Of a stretch of 52,913 bases of DNA, positions 17,501-26,026 are shown in pieces. The notes beneath the pieces are model-generated. The model worked only from the letters and a program-made list of their open reading frames with translations. It was not told the DNA's origin and searched no databases. Source of the stretch: Nevskia soli (GTDB taxonomy: Bacteria; Pseudomonadota; Gammaproteobacteria; Nevskiales; Nevskiaceae); contig JAMFRN010000235.1 in the NCBI GenBank assembly GCA_026224805.1, positions 1 through 52,913 on the forward strand, read 5' to 3'. Position 1 is the first letter of the stretch. Each line of letters opens with the position of its first letter. Made by a program: the position numbers and the translations under genes.

Positions 17501-18883
17501 AAGACCGCCGAGTCCTTCGACCGCGTCTACGACACCAAGGTGGACAGCGCCTACGTGCTGAGCCGCCGCCTGCGCCCGGACACGCTCAAGGTGCTGTCGT
17601 TCTTCACCAGTGTCGCCGGCCGCTTCGGCAATGTAGGCCAGGGCGACTACGGCGCCGCCAATGAAACCCTCAACCGCCTCGCCTGGCAGCTGCACCGCGA
17701 ATGGCCCGGCGTGCGCGTGGTTTCGATCAACTGGGGCCCCTGGGCCGCCGGCATGGCCACCGAAGCCATCGTCGCCGGCTTCCGCTCGCGCGGCGTCGAG
17801 CCGATCCCGGTGATGTCCGGCCGCCGCTTCTTCCTCGACGAGCTGGCCTACGGCGCGCGCAACGATGTCGAGCTGGTGGCCGGCGTCGGCCCCTGGCAGC
17901 ACCAGGCGCCTGCCGCTGAGCCGTCCGCGGCGGTCGCCGAAAGCGTGGCCCTGCCGCTGGACGGCGCCGCGGAAAACCTGCCGCTGATCCGCCGGCCGCT
18001 GCGCATCGGCGTCGGCGGCGCGGTGACGCTGGAACATGCGCTGACGCTGCGCGACGACCCCTATCTGCTCGACCACGTGATGGACGGCAAGCCGGTGCTG
18101 CCCGCCGCCGCCGCGGTGGAATACATGGCGCAGTTCGTCGCCGCCGGCTGGCCGGAATGGCAGGTGGCGGAGCTGAGCGATGTGCGCGCGCTGCACGGCG
18201 TCATCCTGGAAGGCGAGCAGGAGCGCGAGCTGGTGCTGCGCGCCCGCGCCTCGACCCATTCCGAGCCGGGCCAGCAGGCGGTGACCATCGAGCTGCTCGA
18301 GCCGGGCCGCAAGGCCGCCTGCTACCGCGCCACCGCCGTGCTGGTGACGCAGCTGCCGGAAATGCCGCCGGCTCGCATCGATCCCCTGGTCGATGCGGTG
18401 CCGGTGGAAACCGGCCGCATCTATGGCGAGCTGCTGTTCCACGGCGACCGCTTCCGCCTGGTGCAGCGCATCTCGGGGCTGTCGGCCGGCGGCATCGATG
18501 CCGATGTCATGCCCTCGCAGCCGCGCGCCTTCCTCGGCGAGCAGTTCCGCAATGCGCGCTGGCTGTTTGATCCGGGCCTGCTCGACATCCCGCCGCAGCT
18601 GGCCTTCGTCTGGGCGCGCCTGAACCGCAATATGGGCGCACTGCCCTCGCGTTTCGGCAAGGTCACCCGCTTCGGCGTGGCGCCGCTGCACGGCCCGCTG
18701 TCGCTGGCGATGCGCTTCAAGCCGCAGCCGAACGATCTGACCTTGCTCTACGACGCACAGATCGTCGACGCCTCCGGCAACGTGCGCCTGCTCATCACCG
18801 ACGGCGAAAGCATCATGAGCCCGGCGCTCAACCGCCTCTCGCCCGGCCACGGCGAGCCGGCCGCGGCGGGGTTGATCGCGTGA
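14540..18883 (+). CDS. PUFA-synthase-like megasynthase: ACPx5-KR-DH
   Basis: 1447 residues, GTG start inside the previous stop. After an Ala/Pro linker come five acyl carrier domains, each with the GIDSIKR motif; the phosphopantetheine serines are Ser84, Ser199, Ser315, Ser427 and Ser537. The ketoreductase follows (about 620-1125): ITGGARGIT binds NADPH, with Ser1024 and Tyr1037 (GDYGAANE) as catalytic residues. A hotdog dehydratase (about 1150-1420) has DHVMDGKPVLP (His1179) and LLDIPPQ (Asp1349). This is the C-terminal half of a PfaA-type protein (ACPn-KR-PS-DH) made as its own polypeptide. Tandem ACPs are the hallmark of Pfa-type synthases and raise output. Partner of the flanking proteins by 4-nt overlaps on both sides. 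Confidence 0.92.
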   Translation: MIAAAAPAPAPTMMAAPTVIAAPAAVAAPVIVAPPARPAVAAVSALPAFNAQAALLEIVAERTGYPVDMLGLDQDLEAELGIDSIKRVEILGAFQKRMPGVAAETMQGGMERYTRAKTLNAILAQASLDLASLSPAAAATAPAVIVTAAPISVQVAAAPAMDRTALQLQLLNIVAERTGYPTDMLGLDQDLEAELGIDSIKRVEILGAMQKALPAAASEAMQSGMEQFTKARSLNAILDAAMALAPAAAPAVVGSAAAAPAAMTYAAPAAVSTAPALDRAALQVQLLNIVAERTGYPTDMLGLDQDLEAELGIDSIKRVEILGAMQKSLPASVSETMQASMEQFTKARSLNAILDAAMALAPAAAVTAAAAPAAMTYAAPAAVATAPALDRWALQAQLLNIVAERTGYPTDMLGLDQDLEAELGIDSIKRVEILGALQKTLPAGASEAMQASMEQFTKARSLNAILDAAMAMAPAVAAAAPAAVIHAAPVAAVAAAPALDRASLQVQLLNVVAERTGYPTDMLGMDQDLEAELGIDSIKRVEILGALQKTLPAGASEAMQASMEQFTRARSLNAILDAVMALAATAPAASVQPAVAAAAAAPVMAAPASVAKTPRFAPRARPAPLPQQRHVIAGTYLLSADHEGVAERLADRIVGIGGQAVILSAETCANAPLLASTVERIRANGVVSGIVHLAGLEAAAGDLGGWKNQTAAQAKTLFRLLQLCGPDLSSRDSVVLSVGRLGGSFGRDAAGRGGAGAGAAVGLFNCAMAEWPSLRARMIDFEDAAQAEQIADALLDELAVADARSEIGYLHSVGNAEGKRVGFVHVPESIGDHPFASHLQPDGDWVALITGGARGITAEIAEELARPGMRLVLLGRTPLPGAESSATAALGDGPSLKKSLLDAALAAGRRPTPAELEREYRALLADREIRLNLTRLTATGAQVDYRSCDVRDAAAFAAMIDSIYDQYGRIDAVLHGAGVIEDKRIADKTAESFDRVYDTKVDSAYVLSRRLRPDTLKVLSFFTSVAGRFGNVGQGDYGAANETLNRLAWQLHREWPGVRVVSINWGPWAAGMATEAIVAGFRSRGVEPIPVMSGRRFFLDELAYGARNDVELVAGVGPWQHQAPAAEPSAAVAESVALPLDGAAENLPLIRRPLRIGVGGAVTLEHALTLRDDPYLLDHVMDGKPVLPAAAAVEYMAQFVAAGWPEWQVAELSDVRALHGVILEGEQERELVLRARASTHSEPGQQAVTIELLEPGRKAACYRATAVLVTQLPEMPPARIDPLVDAVPVETGRIYGELLFHGDRFRLVQRISGLSAGGIDADVMPSQPRAFLGEQFRNARWLFDPGLLDIPPQLAFVWARLNRNMGALPSRFGKVTRFGVAPLHGPLSLAMRFKPQPNDLTLLYDAQIVDASGNVRLLITDGESIMSPALNRLSPGHGEPAAAGLIA
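14690..16280 (+). repeat. Five tandem ACP-coding repeats
   Basis: Five direct repeats of about 330-350 bp encode near-identical carrier domains separated by variable Ala/Pro linkers. The serine codons start at 14789, 15134, 15482, 15818 and 16148, so the spacing is 110-116 codons. DNA identity is very high around the serine region, pointing to recent duplication or gene conversion. Repeat 4 to 5 similarity (shared ALQKTLPAGASEAMQ) is closest, and repeat 1 is the most divergent. Confidence 0.9.
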
Positions 18884-21800
18884 GCCAGGCGCCGCAGAGC
18901 CGCACGCTGGATATCGCCATCATCGGCCTGGCCGGCTGCTATGCCGGCGCGCGCGACGTGCGCGCCTACTGGCAGAACATCCTCGACAAGGTCGACGCGG
19001 TGAGCCCGGCCAGCGCCGAATGGGCCGGCCCCTATCTGGACGTGGCCAACTGCGGCAAGCGCAACGACCGCATCTACACCACCATGGGCGGCTTCCTGCG
19101 CGACCTGGCTGAAGTCGACCCGGCCGAGTTTGGCGTGATGCCGAGCATGGCCGACGGCGGCGATCCCGATCACCTGCTGGCGCTGAAGCACGCGCGCGAC
19201 GCCCTGGCCGACGCCGGCTACCTGCACGCGCCGTTCAACCGCGAGCGCGCCGGCATCGTGCTCGGCCGCGGCACCTACTCCAACCGCGGCCAGGCCAGCG
19301 TGCTGTTCCACGGCATGTTCATGGACCAGGCCATGGACATCGTGCGCAAGGTACGGCCGGACCTGAGCCAGACCGAGCTGGACGAGCTGCGCGCCGATTT
19401 CAAGAAGCAGTTGCCGCCGTACAGCGGCGAGATGGTGGGGCCGCTGACGCCTAACGTCATTACCGGCATGATCGCCAACCGCCTCGACCTGATGGGGCCG
19501 AATTACATCGTCGACGCCGCCTGCGCCTCCTCCCTCATCGCCGTCAGCCAGGCGGTGCAGGAGCTGGTCTCCGGCCGCTGCGACCTGATGCTCACCGGCG
19601 GCGTGCATGCACAGACGCCGCCGCAGCTGTACATCCAGTTCTGCCAGATCCAGGCGCTGTCGCGCGGCACCATCCGGCCGTTCCAGAAAGGCGCCAATGG
19701 CACCTTGCTGGGCGAGGGCGTCGGCGTGATGGCGCTGAAGCGCCTGGAAGACGCCGAGCGCGACGGCGACCGCATCTACGCCGTGATCAAGGGCATCGGC
19801 ATCGCCTCCGACGGCAAGGCCAAGGGCCTGCTGACGCCGCGCCTGGAGGGCGAGGTGCTGGCGCTGCGCCGCGCCTACGACAGCAGCGGCATCGACCCGG
19901 CCAGCATCGGCCTGATCGAGGCCCACGGCACCGGCACCGCGGTCGGCGACCTCACCGAAATCCAGTCGCTGACCACGCTGTTCGGCCCGCGCAACGGCGC
20001 CATACCAAGCATTGCCCTGGGCACGGTCAAGTCGATGATCAGTCACTGCCTGCCGGCCGCGGGCTCGGCGGCGATGATCAAGACCGCGCTGGCCCTGCAT
20101 CACAAGATCCTGCCGCCGACCCTGTGCGAGGAGCCGGACCCCAGCCTGGAGCTGGAACGCACGCCGTTCTACATCAACAACGAGGCGCGCCCCTGGATCC
20201 ACGGCGGCGAGCACCCGCGCCGCGCCGGCGTCAATGCCTTCGGTTTCGGTGGCATCAACGCCCACGTCATCCTCGAGGAATACCGCAAGCCGCTGCGCAC
20301 CCAGGTCTCGGTGCTGCACGCGCCCAGCGCCTCCGAGCTGGTGCTGTTCGCCGCCGATTCGGCCGAAGCCCTGGCCGACTGCGCCGAGCGCATCCTCACC
20401 CGCCTGCGCGGCAACAGCCCGCCGAGCCTGGCCGAGGTGGCCAAGGCCGCCACGCTGCAGGCCAAGGGCGAATATCGCCTGGCCCTGGTCTGCACCGGCT
20501 TCGACGACCTGGCCACCAAGCTGGAGCAGTCCATCGCTAAGCTGCGCCGCCCCGACGCGGTGCCGTTCAAGACCCGCTCCGGCATGTACTACGGCCAGGG
20601 TACCGCGCCCGGCCGCGTCTGCTTCCTGTTTCCCGGCGAAGGCTCGCAGTACCCCAATATGCTGGGCGACCTGTGCATGAACTTCCCGCAGGTGCGCGAC
20701 TGGTTCGATTTCGTCGAGGAAGCGGCGCGCAAGCGCGGCTCCGCCCCGCGCGCGCCGATCCTCAGCCCGCCGCCGACGGCGTTGGATGAGGCGACGCGCA
20801 AGGAGCTGGACCAGAAACTGTACGACATGGACGTGGCGGCGGAACTGGTGTTCGCCGCCAGTATGGGCCTGCAATCGCTGTTCGACGAGCTGGGCCTGCA
20901 CGCCGATGCCATGCTCGGCCACAGCACCGGCGAGAACACCGCCATCACCGTCAGCGGCGTGCGCCGCTTCTCCAAACGCGAGGAAATCGCCGAGGCGGTG
21001 AGCGAGCTGAACCGCATCTTCAACAAGCTGGACCAGTCCGGGCAGATCGCCCAGGGCACCCTGCTGACCATCGGCGCGCTGCGCCCGGAGGCGCGCAAGC
21101 AGCTGCTGACGCGCATCGCCGAGGGCCACAGCCCGATGCTGCTGGCGATGGACAACTGCCCCAACCAGCTGGTGCTGTACGGTGACGCGAAGGATGCGCA
21201 CGCGCTGCGCGAGCAGCTGGCAGCCGAGGGCGCGGTCTGCGCCGAGCTGCCGTTCGGCCGGCCCTACCACACGGCGCAGTTCAAGCCGGTGGCGGATGCC
21301 TATCGCGCCTACTACGACAAGCTCGATTTCGGCCCCGGCCGCGCCCAGCTGTACAGCGCCTGCAGCACCGCGCCGTTCCCGCACGACACCGCCGCCATCC
21401 GCGAGCTGGCCACGGCGCAGTGGGATCATCCGGTGCGCTTCGTCGAAACCATCGAGCGCCTCTACGCCGACGGCGTGCGCGTGTTCGTCGAGGTCGGCCC
21501 CAGCGGCAACCTCACCTCCTTCGTCTCCGACACCCTGCGCGACAAGCACGACGTGGTGGCCGTGGCCAGCAACAGCCGCCGCCGCTCCGGCGTGGCGCAG
21601 CTGCATCACACCCTGGCCCAGCTCTACACCGCCGGCGTGACCCTGCGTCCGGAAGCGCTGTACACGCATCGCGACATCGCCGATGTCGACCTGGCCGCGG
21701 TGCCACGCCTGCCGGCCCGCGCCAAGTTCCGCCTCAAGCTGCAAATGCCGTCGATGCGCGTGCCGGACGGCTGGAACAAGCCGCTGCCCGCCGCCACTCC

Positions 21801-23865
21801 GGTGCGGGAAGAAGTCAGGTCCAGCGTGGTACGCATGGAGCGCGCTGCAACCGTACCCGCGCCCGCGGCGGCACCGCCAAAGCTGGCGGCCATCGCTCCG
21901 CCGCCCGCACCCATCGCGGCACCAACCCCGGTAACTCCGGCCGATCCGCGCCTGCAGGCCCTGCAAACGCATTTCAGCCTGATGCAGGATTTCCTCGACA
22001 GCCAGGCCCGCGTGATCGGCGTCATGGGTATGCCGGCAGGATCGGCGCCGCCCGCGGCGAACACCCCGGTTGCGGCGGCTGCACCCGACGCCATGCCCGA
22101 TGCCCGCTATCCGCTGCTGGGGCAGGTGATCGAGCGCAGCACGGAGCGGCTGGTGCTGGAATGCGGCTACGACCCCGACACCCACCTGTTCCTGCGCGAC
22201 CATGCCATCGGCCCGAGGCCCTCGGCGCAACAGCCGGGCCTGCGCTCGCTCATCGTCATGCCGTTTACCCTGAGCATGGAGATCCTGGCCGAGGCCGCCT
22301 CCTGTCTCGCCGGCGGCGAGTTGAAAGTGACCGGCATCGAGAACGCCCGCGGCAGCCGTTGGCTCGGCGCCGAGGATGGCCCGCTGCGCCTGCGCATCGT
22401 CGCCGAGAAGCAGGCCGCGACGGCGGCGGGCGACAGCCCCAGTCAAACACGTGTGATGGTGCGCCTGTTCGTGCACGAGGAAGGGCGCGGTCCGGCCCAG
22501 GGCGTGGCAGTGTTCGAGGGACTGGTGGCGCTGGCCGCCGCCTTCCCGACTGCGCCGGCAGTGCGCCCCTGGAGCGGCGCCGCCAGCGAGCGCGGCACCA
22601 TCAACAACCCGGTGGACGAGCTGTACAGTCACGGCATGTTCCACGGCCCGCGCCTGCAGGGAGTGAAGCATTTGCGGCGCTGGTCGGAGACAGCGATAGA
22701 AGCCGACATGGAGGCGATCTCCACCGAGGATTACTTCGCCTTCACCACCCAGCCGACCATGCGCATGGACGGCGCCCTGCTCGACGCCGTGGGCCAGCTC
22801 GCCGCCTACTGGCTGACCGAGAAATATTCCTGGGACTGGACCTGCTTCCCGTTCCAGGTGGGCCACTACACGCAGTACGCCGATCCGCCTCCGGCCGGCA
22901 CGCGCCTGATCTGCCGCGGCGACGTGGTGCACAAGGACGGGGTGCGCATCGAGGCGCATTTCGACGTATTCGATGAACAGGGTCGCATGGTGATGCGCGC
23001 CGCCCACTGGGGCAGCCGCACCTTCACCATCGCCAAGAACCTGCATCACTTCCGCATCGATCCGGTGACGCGCTTCATGTCGGAGCCGTGGATGCTCGAT
23101 GCACTGGCGCCGCGCGGCATGGCCGCGCGCCTGCTGCAGCCCTTCGCCGAGGGCTACCTGGAACAGGGCGGCGGCCTGTGGCAGCGCATGATCGCCAACC
23201 TGGTGCTCAACGCCGACGAGCGCCGCGTGTTCTACCGCGAGCTGCCGGCGGTGGGCCCGCGCCGCGAGGAATGGCTGGTGGGCCGCATCGCCGCCAAGGA
23301 AGCGGTGCGCGAATGGCTGCTGCAGCATCACGGCCTGCGCTTGGCCAGCGCCGACATCGAAATCGCCAACGCGCCCAGCGGGCAGCCCTATGTGTCGCGC
23401 ATCTGGGGCCTGCCGGCCGGCATCGCCGCGCCGGCGCTGTCGATCAGCCACAGCCAGCGCGGCGCCCTCGCCGCCTGCGCCCCGGCCGGGGCGCAGCTCG
23501 GCGTCGACTACCAGCGGCTGGAACGCGTCGATACCGAGGATCTGATCGCTGGCGCCTTCAGTCCTGCCGAGGCGCGGCAGTTCCTGCGCGTGCTGCCCGC
23601 CGCCGAGCAGAAGCACGCAGCGGTGGCCCTGTGGTGCGCCAAGGAAGCGGCGGCCAAGGCCGCCGGCAGCGGCCTCGAAGGGCAGCCGCAGGCCTGGAGC
23701 ATCGCCGCGGTGGAAGCCGGCCGCGGCGCCGGCCAGGCGCTGCTGCGCGTGCGCCACGGCGGCATCGAATTTCTGGTGGAAGTGCACAACGCCGAGGCGG
23801 AAATCTTCGCCCTGTGCCTCGCCGGACAGAGCGTGGACCAGACTTCGCAGCTGGCGCGGGCATGA
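18880..23865 (+). CDS. PUFA-synthase-like megasynthase: KS-AT-DH-PPTase
   Basis: 1661 residues, GTG start overlapping the previous stop by 4 nt. The ketosynthase (about 10-475) is complete: DAACASSL (Cys215), EAHGTGT (His349) and SHCLPAAG (His389), so it is not a chain-length-factor type. The acyltransferase (about 580-930) has FPGEGSQ, GHSTGE (Ser682) and PYHT. A linker (about 965-1070) leads to a double-hotdog dehydratase (about 1080-1410) with LRDHAIG (His1108) and LLDAVGQ (Asp1302). The C-terminus (about 1465-1655) is a Sfp-type phosphopantetheinyl transferase with GVDYQRLE and WCAKEAAAKA (Glu1589), which should load the five ACPs. The DH-PPTase tail recalls enediyne synthases; KS-AT-DH recalls PfaC/PfaB. 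Confidence 0.9.
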   Translation: MSQAPQSRTLDIAIIGLAGCYAGARDVRAYWQNILDKVDAVSPASAEWAGPYLDVANCGKRNDRIYTTMGGFLRDLAEVDPAEFGVMPSMADGGDPDHLLALKHARDALADAGYLHAPFNRERAGIVLGRGTYSNRGQASVLFHGMFMDQAMDIVRKVRPDLSQTELDELRADFKKQLPPYSGEMVGPLTPNVITGMIANRLDLMGPNYIVDAACASSLIAVSQAVQELVSGRCDLMLTGGVHAQTPPQLYIQFCQIQALSRGTIRPFQKGANGTLLGEGVGVMALKRLEDAERDGDRIYAVIKGIGIASDGKAKGLLTPRLEGEVLALRRAYDSSGIDPASIGLIEAHGTGTAVGDLTEIQSLTTLFGPRNGAIPSIALGTVKSMISHCLPAAGSAAMIKTALALHHKILPPTLCEEPDPSLELERTPFYINNEARPWIHGGEHPRRAGVNAFGFGGINAHVILEEYRKPLRTQVSVLHAPSASELVLFAADSAEALADCAERILTRLRGNSPPSLAEVAKAATLQAKGEYRLALVCTGFDDLATKLEQSIAKLRRPDAVPFKTRSGMYYGQGTAPGRVCFLFPGEGSQYPNMLGDLCMNFPQVRDWFDFVEEAARKRGSAPRAPILSPPPTALDEATRKELDQKLYDMDVAAELVFAASMGLQSLFDELGLHADAMLGHSTGENTAITVSGVRRFSKREEIAEAVSELNRIFNKLDQSGQIAQGTLLTIGALRPEARKQLLTRIAEGHSPMLLAMDNCPNQLVLYGDAKDAHALREQLAAEGAVCAELPFGRPYHTAQFKPVADAYRAYYDKLDFGPGRAQLYSACSTAPFPHDTAAIRELATAQWDHPVRFVETIERLYADGVRVFVEVGPSGNLTSFVSDTLRDKHDVVAVASNSRRRSGVAQLHHTLAQLYTAGVTLRPEALYTHRDIADVDLAAVPRLPARAKFRLKLQMPSMRVPDGWNKPLPAATPVREEVRSSVVRMERAATVPAPAAAPPKLAAIAPPPAPIAAPTPVTPADPRLQALQTHFSLMQDFLDSQARVIGVMGMPAGSAPPAANTPVAAAAPDAMPDARYPLLGQVIERSTERLVLECGYDPDTHLFLRDHAIGPRPSAQQPGLRSLIVMPFTLSMEILAEAASCLAGGELKVTGIENARGSRWLGAEDGPLRLRIVAEKQAATAAGDSPSQTRVMVRLFVHEEGRGPAQGVAVFEGLVALAAAFPTAPAVRPWSGAASERGTINNPVDELYSHGMFHGPRLQGVKHLRRWSETAIEADMEAISTEDYFAFTTQPTMRMDGALLDAVGQLAAYWLTEKYSWDWTCFPFQVGHYTQYADPPPAGTRLICRGDVVHKDGVRIEAHFDVFDEQGRMVMRAAHWGSRTFTIAKNLHHFRIDPVTRFMSEPWMLDALAPRGMAARLLQPFAEGYLEQGGGLWQRMIANLVLNADERRVFYRELPAVGPRREEWLVGRIAAKEAVREWLLQHHGLRLASADIEIANAPSGQPYVSRIWGLPAGIAAPALSISHSQRGALAACAPAGAQLGVDYQRLERVDTEDLIAGAFSPAEARQFLRVLPAAEQKHAAVALWCAKEAAAKAAGSGLEGQPQAWSIAAVEAGRGAGQALLRVRHGGIEFLVEVHNAEAEIFALCLAGQSVDQTSQLARA

Positions 23866-23920
23866 ACAAACCGCACCGGCATTCGCAGCAGAAAATTTAG
23901 GGATAGAAGGGAAGCAGACG

Positions 23921-25522
23921 ATGACCACCAAAACACTTTTCATTGGCATGGACGGTTGCACTTACACCGTCCTCAACGAGATGACCCGGGACCTGCCGGG
24001 CGAAGGCGTGACGATGCCGTTCCTGGCCGGGCTGATGGCCAAGGGCGTGCGCGCCAAGCTGCGCTCCACGCCCAATCCGCTGACGCCGCCGGCCTGGACC
24101 AGCATCATGACCGGCAAGGGGCCGGGCGAGCATGGCGTGTTCGACTTCATCCGCGCCGAGGACAAGGGCGGCGAGGTCTACTGGACCCTCTACGACAGCC
24201 GCGACGTCGACGCCGAAATGATCTGGTCGATTGCCTCGCGCGCCGGCAAGAGCATCGCCGCGCTCAACTTCCCGCTCACCGCGCCGCCGCCGAAGGACAC
24301 CAATGGCGCCATCGTGCCGGGCTTCATCCCGGCCAAGCACCTGCGCCGCAACTCGCATCCGCTGGGCCTGTTCGAGCGCATCAAACAGGCCATCCCCGGC
24401 TTCGACCCGAAGGAGTTGGCCTGGGATTTCGACAAGGAAAAGCAGGCCATGGAAACCCTGTCCGATGCGGACATGGAAAACTGGGTGCGCTATCACCTGC
24501 CGCGCGAGGAACAGTGGTTCCACATCGCCGAGTACATCCTGGCCAACGACAAGCCGGACCTGATGGCGGTAATGTTCGACGGTACCGACAAGATCCAGCA
24601 CCAGGCCTGGCAGTTCCTCGACCCGGCCCTGATGCCGGCCGAGCGCAGCGAGTTGTACAACCGCGTGCGCGGCGTGTGCCGCGAATATTTCGGCAATGTC
24701 GACCGCTACATCAAGCGCCTGGTGGAGCTGGTCGGCCCCGACGCACAGGTATTCTTCGCCTCCGACCACGGCTTCACCGCCACCGTCGAAGTGCTGCGCA
24801 TCAACAGCTACCTGGAAGACCTAGGCTATCTGAAGTGGGCGGTGAGCGACGGCAGCGAACAGGCCCTGCGCCGCGAGGCCTCGGACTTCGCCAACCTCGA
24901 CTGGAGCCAGACGGTCGCCTACTGCCGCACGCCCTCCTCCAACGGCATCTACATCCGCGTCGCCGAGAAGCCGGGCGATCCGGGCATCCCGCAAAAGGAC
25001 TACAACCGCGTCCGCGACAAGCTGATCGAGGACCTGAAGCAGCTGCGCAACGAAGACGGCGAGCCGGTCATCGTCGACGTGCTCAAGCGCGAGGACTGGT
25101 TCCAGGGCGCCCACATGAAGGACGCCTGCGACCTGACCCTGGTGCTGCGCGACAACGGCTTCGTCTCCATCCGCAACCTCAAGCCGGCGGTGGTGAAGCG
25201 TCCCAACCCGATCGGTACGCATCATCCGGATGGCATCTTCATGGCCTGCGGCGCCGGCATCAGCGACGAGGGCATGGTCGGCAAGCGCAAGATCGTCGAC
25301 GTCGCCCCGACCCTGCTGCACAGCCTGGGCCTGCCCACCCCTTCCGATTTCGAGGGCAAGGTCGCCGAAAGCTTCTTCAGCGAGACTTGGCTGTCGGAGC
25401 ATCCGGTCAAGATCGGTGCGCCCACCGTACGCGGCGGCGAGCGCGAGAAGTCCGAGGAAATGGACGACAACGAGAAGAAACAGATCATCGAGCAGCTGCA
25501 GATGCTCGGTTACATGGAATGA
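23921..25522 (+). CDS. Type I phosphodiesterase / alkaline-phosphatase-family protein
   Basis: 533 residues, no signal peptide, expected in the cytoplasm. LFIGMDGCT gives the first metal Asp (Asp11), PPAWTSIMTGKGPGEHG the Thr nucleophile (Thr60) and the family HG, FASDHGF the second metal pair and THHPDGIF the final His. This matches the nucleotide pyrophosphatase/phosphodiesterase branch often annotated as alkaline phosphatase family. The acidic Lys/Glu-rich C-terminus ends in a helix. GAAGGGAAG sits just upstream of the ATG. It follows the last synthase by 55 nt and precedes the free ACP by 30 nt, so a role in head-group or phosphopantetheine chemistry of the product is plausible but unproven. 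Confidence 0.85.
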   Translation: MTTKTLFIGMDGCTYTVLNEMTRDLPGEGVTMPFLAGLMAKGVRAKLRSTPNPLTPPAWTSIMTGKGPGEHGVFDFIRAEDKGGEVYWTLYDSRDVDAEMIWSIASRAGKSIAALNFPLTAPPPKDTNGAIVPGFIPAKHLRRNSHPLGLFERIKQAIPGFDPKELAWDFDKEKQAMETLSDADMENWVRYHLPREEQWFHIAEYILANDKPDLMAVMFDGTDKIQHQAWQFLDPALMPAERSELYNRVRGVCREYFGNVDRYIKRLVELVGPDAQVFFASDHGFTATVEVLRINSYLEDLGYLKWAVSDGSEQALRREASDFANLDWSQTVAYCRTPSSNGIYIRVAEKPGDPGIPQKDYNRVRDKLIEDLKQLRNEDGEPVIVDVLKREDWFQGAHMKDACDLTLVLRDNGFVSIRNLKPAVVKRPNPIGTHHPDGIFMACGAGISDEGMVGKRKIVDVAPTLLHSLGLPTPSDFEGKVAESFFSETWLSEHPVKIGAPTVRGGEREKSEEMDDNEKKQIIEQLQMLGYME

Positions 25523-25552
25523 TGCAGCGAGCAAAGCGAGTAAACTGAAGAA

Positions 25553-25864
25553 ATGGCCAACGACCTATCTGCCGCATCCGCCGCCAAGCTCACCAGCGAT
25601 CAGCTGGTGGCCAAGCTCGCCGCCCTGCTCGAGGACTTCACCCAGGATTGGGACCACGAGTTCGAGGGCCAGATGGGCCGCGGCACCACCCTGCTGGCGG
25701 ACCTCGGCTTCGAATCGATCGACATCATCCAGCTGGTGGTGGCGATCGAAGAGGACATCACGCACAAGAAAGTGCCGTTCGACAAGCTGCTGATGAAGGA
25801 CGGGCGCTACGTCGACGACCTCTCCATCGGCCAGATCGCGGACTTTCTGGTGGCGCAGCTTTAA
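25553..25864 (+). CDS. Free-standing acyl carrier protein
   Basis: A 103-residue acidic protein with a single carrier domain: LLADLGFESIDIIQLVVAIEE, where Ser55 takes the phosphopantetheine arm. The motif is ESI rather than the usual DSL/DSI of the synthase ACPs, so it belongs to a different carrier subfamily and probably does not substitute for the array. It could receive the finished chain from the megasynthase and hand it to a tailoring or transfer enzyme. Thirty nt separate it from the phosphodiesterase-like gene. Confidence 0.85.
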   Translation: MANDLSAASAAKLTSDQLVAKLAALLEDFTQDWDHEFEGQMGRGTTLLADLGFESIDIIQLVVAIEEDITHKKVPFDKLLMKDGRYVDDLSIGQIADFLVAQL

Positions 25865-25888
25865 GGCCAAAGCGCCCCTTTCAATTAC

Positions 25889-25997
25889 CGTCATTCCCGC
25901 GCAGGCGGGAATCCAGGGGCGGCGGCGATGCTGCATCGAACCAGAGTGCAGATTGGCAGCGGTGCAAAACTGGATTCCCGCCTGCGCGGGAATGACG
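25889..25997. repeat. Perfect 28-bp inverted repeat pair, dRS3-like ends
   Basis: Two perfect 28-bp arms (25889-25916 and 25970-25997) in opposite orientation flank a 53-nt unique core. Each arm contains ATTCCC-N8-GGGAAT (25893-25912 and 25974-25993), the core of the dRS3/NEMIS-type repeats known from Neisseria and other proteobacteria. The whole unit is a 109-nt MITE-like element inserted between the ACP gene and the hydrolase gene of the operon. As RNA it would fold into a long hairpin and could terminate or process the transcript. Confidence 0.85.
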
Positions 25998-26026
25998 ATG
26001 TACTTTGACTTTGGCGCATAACCCCT

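Noticed and set aside
16748..18850. Long minus-strand frame opposite KR-DH
   Set aside because: Shadow of the second synthase; no ribosome site and no motif.
18748..23961. 1737-codon open frame on the minus strand opposite the third synthase
   Set aside because: High GC keeps the antisense frame open; the plus strand has clear KS, AT, DH and PPTase motifs and the antisense product is low-complexity.
25889..25997. CRISPR repeat
   Set aside because: Only two arms in inverted orientation with one core; not a direct-repeat array.
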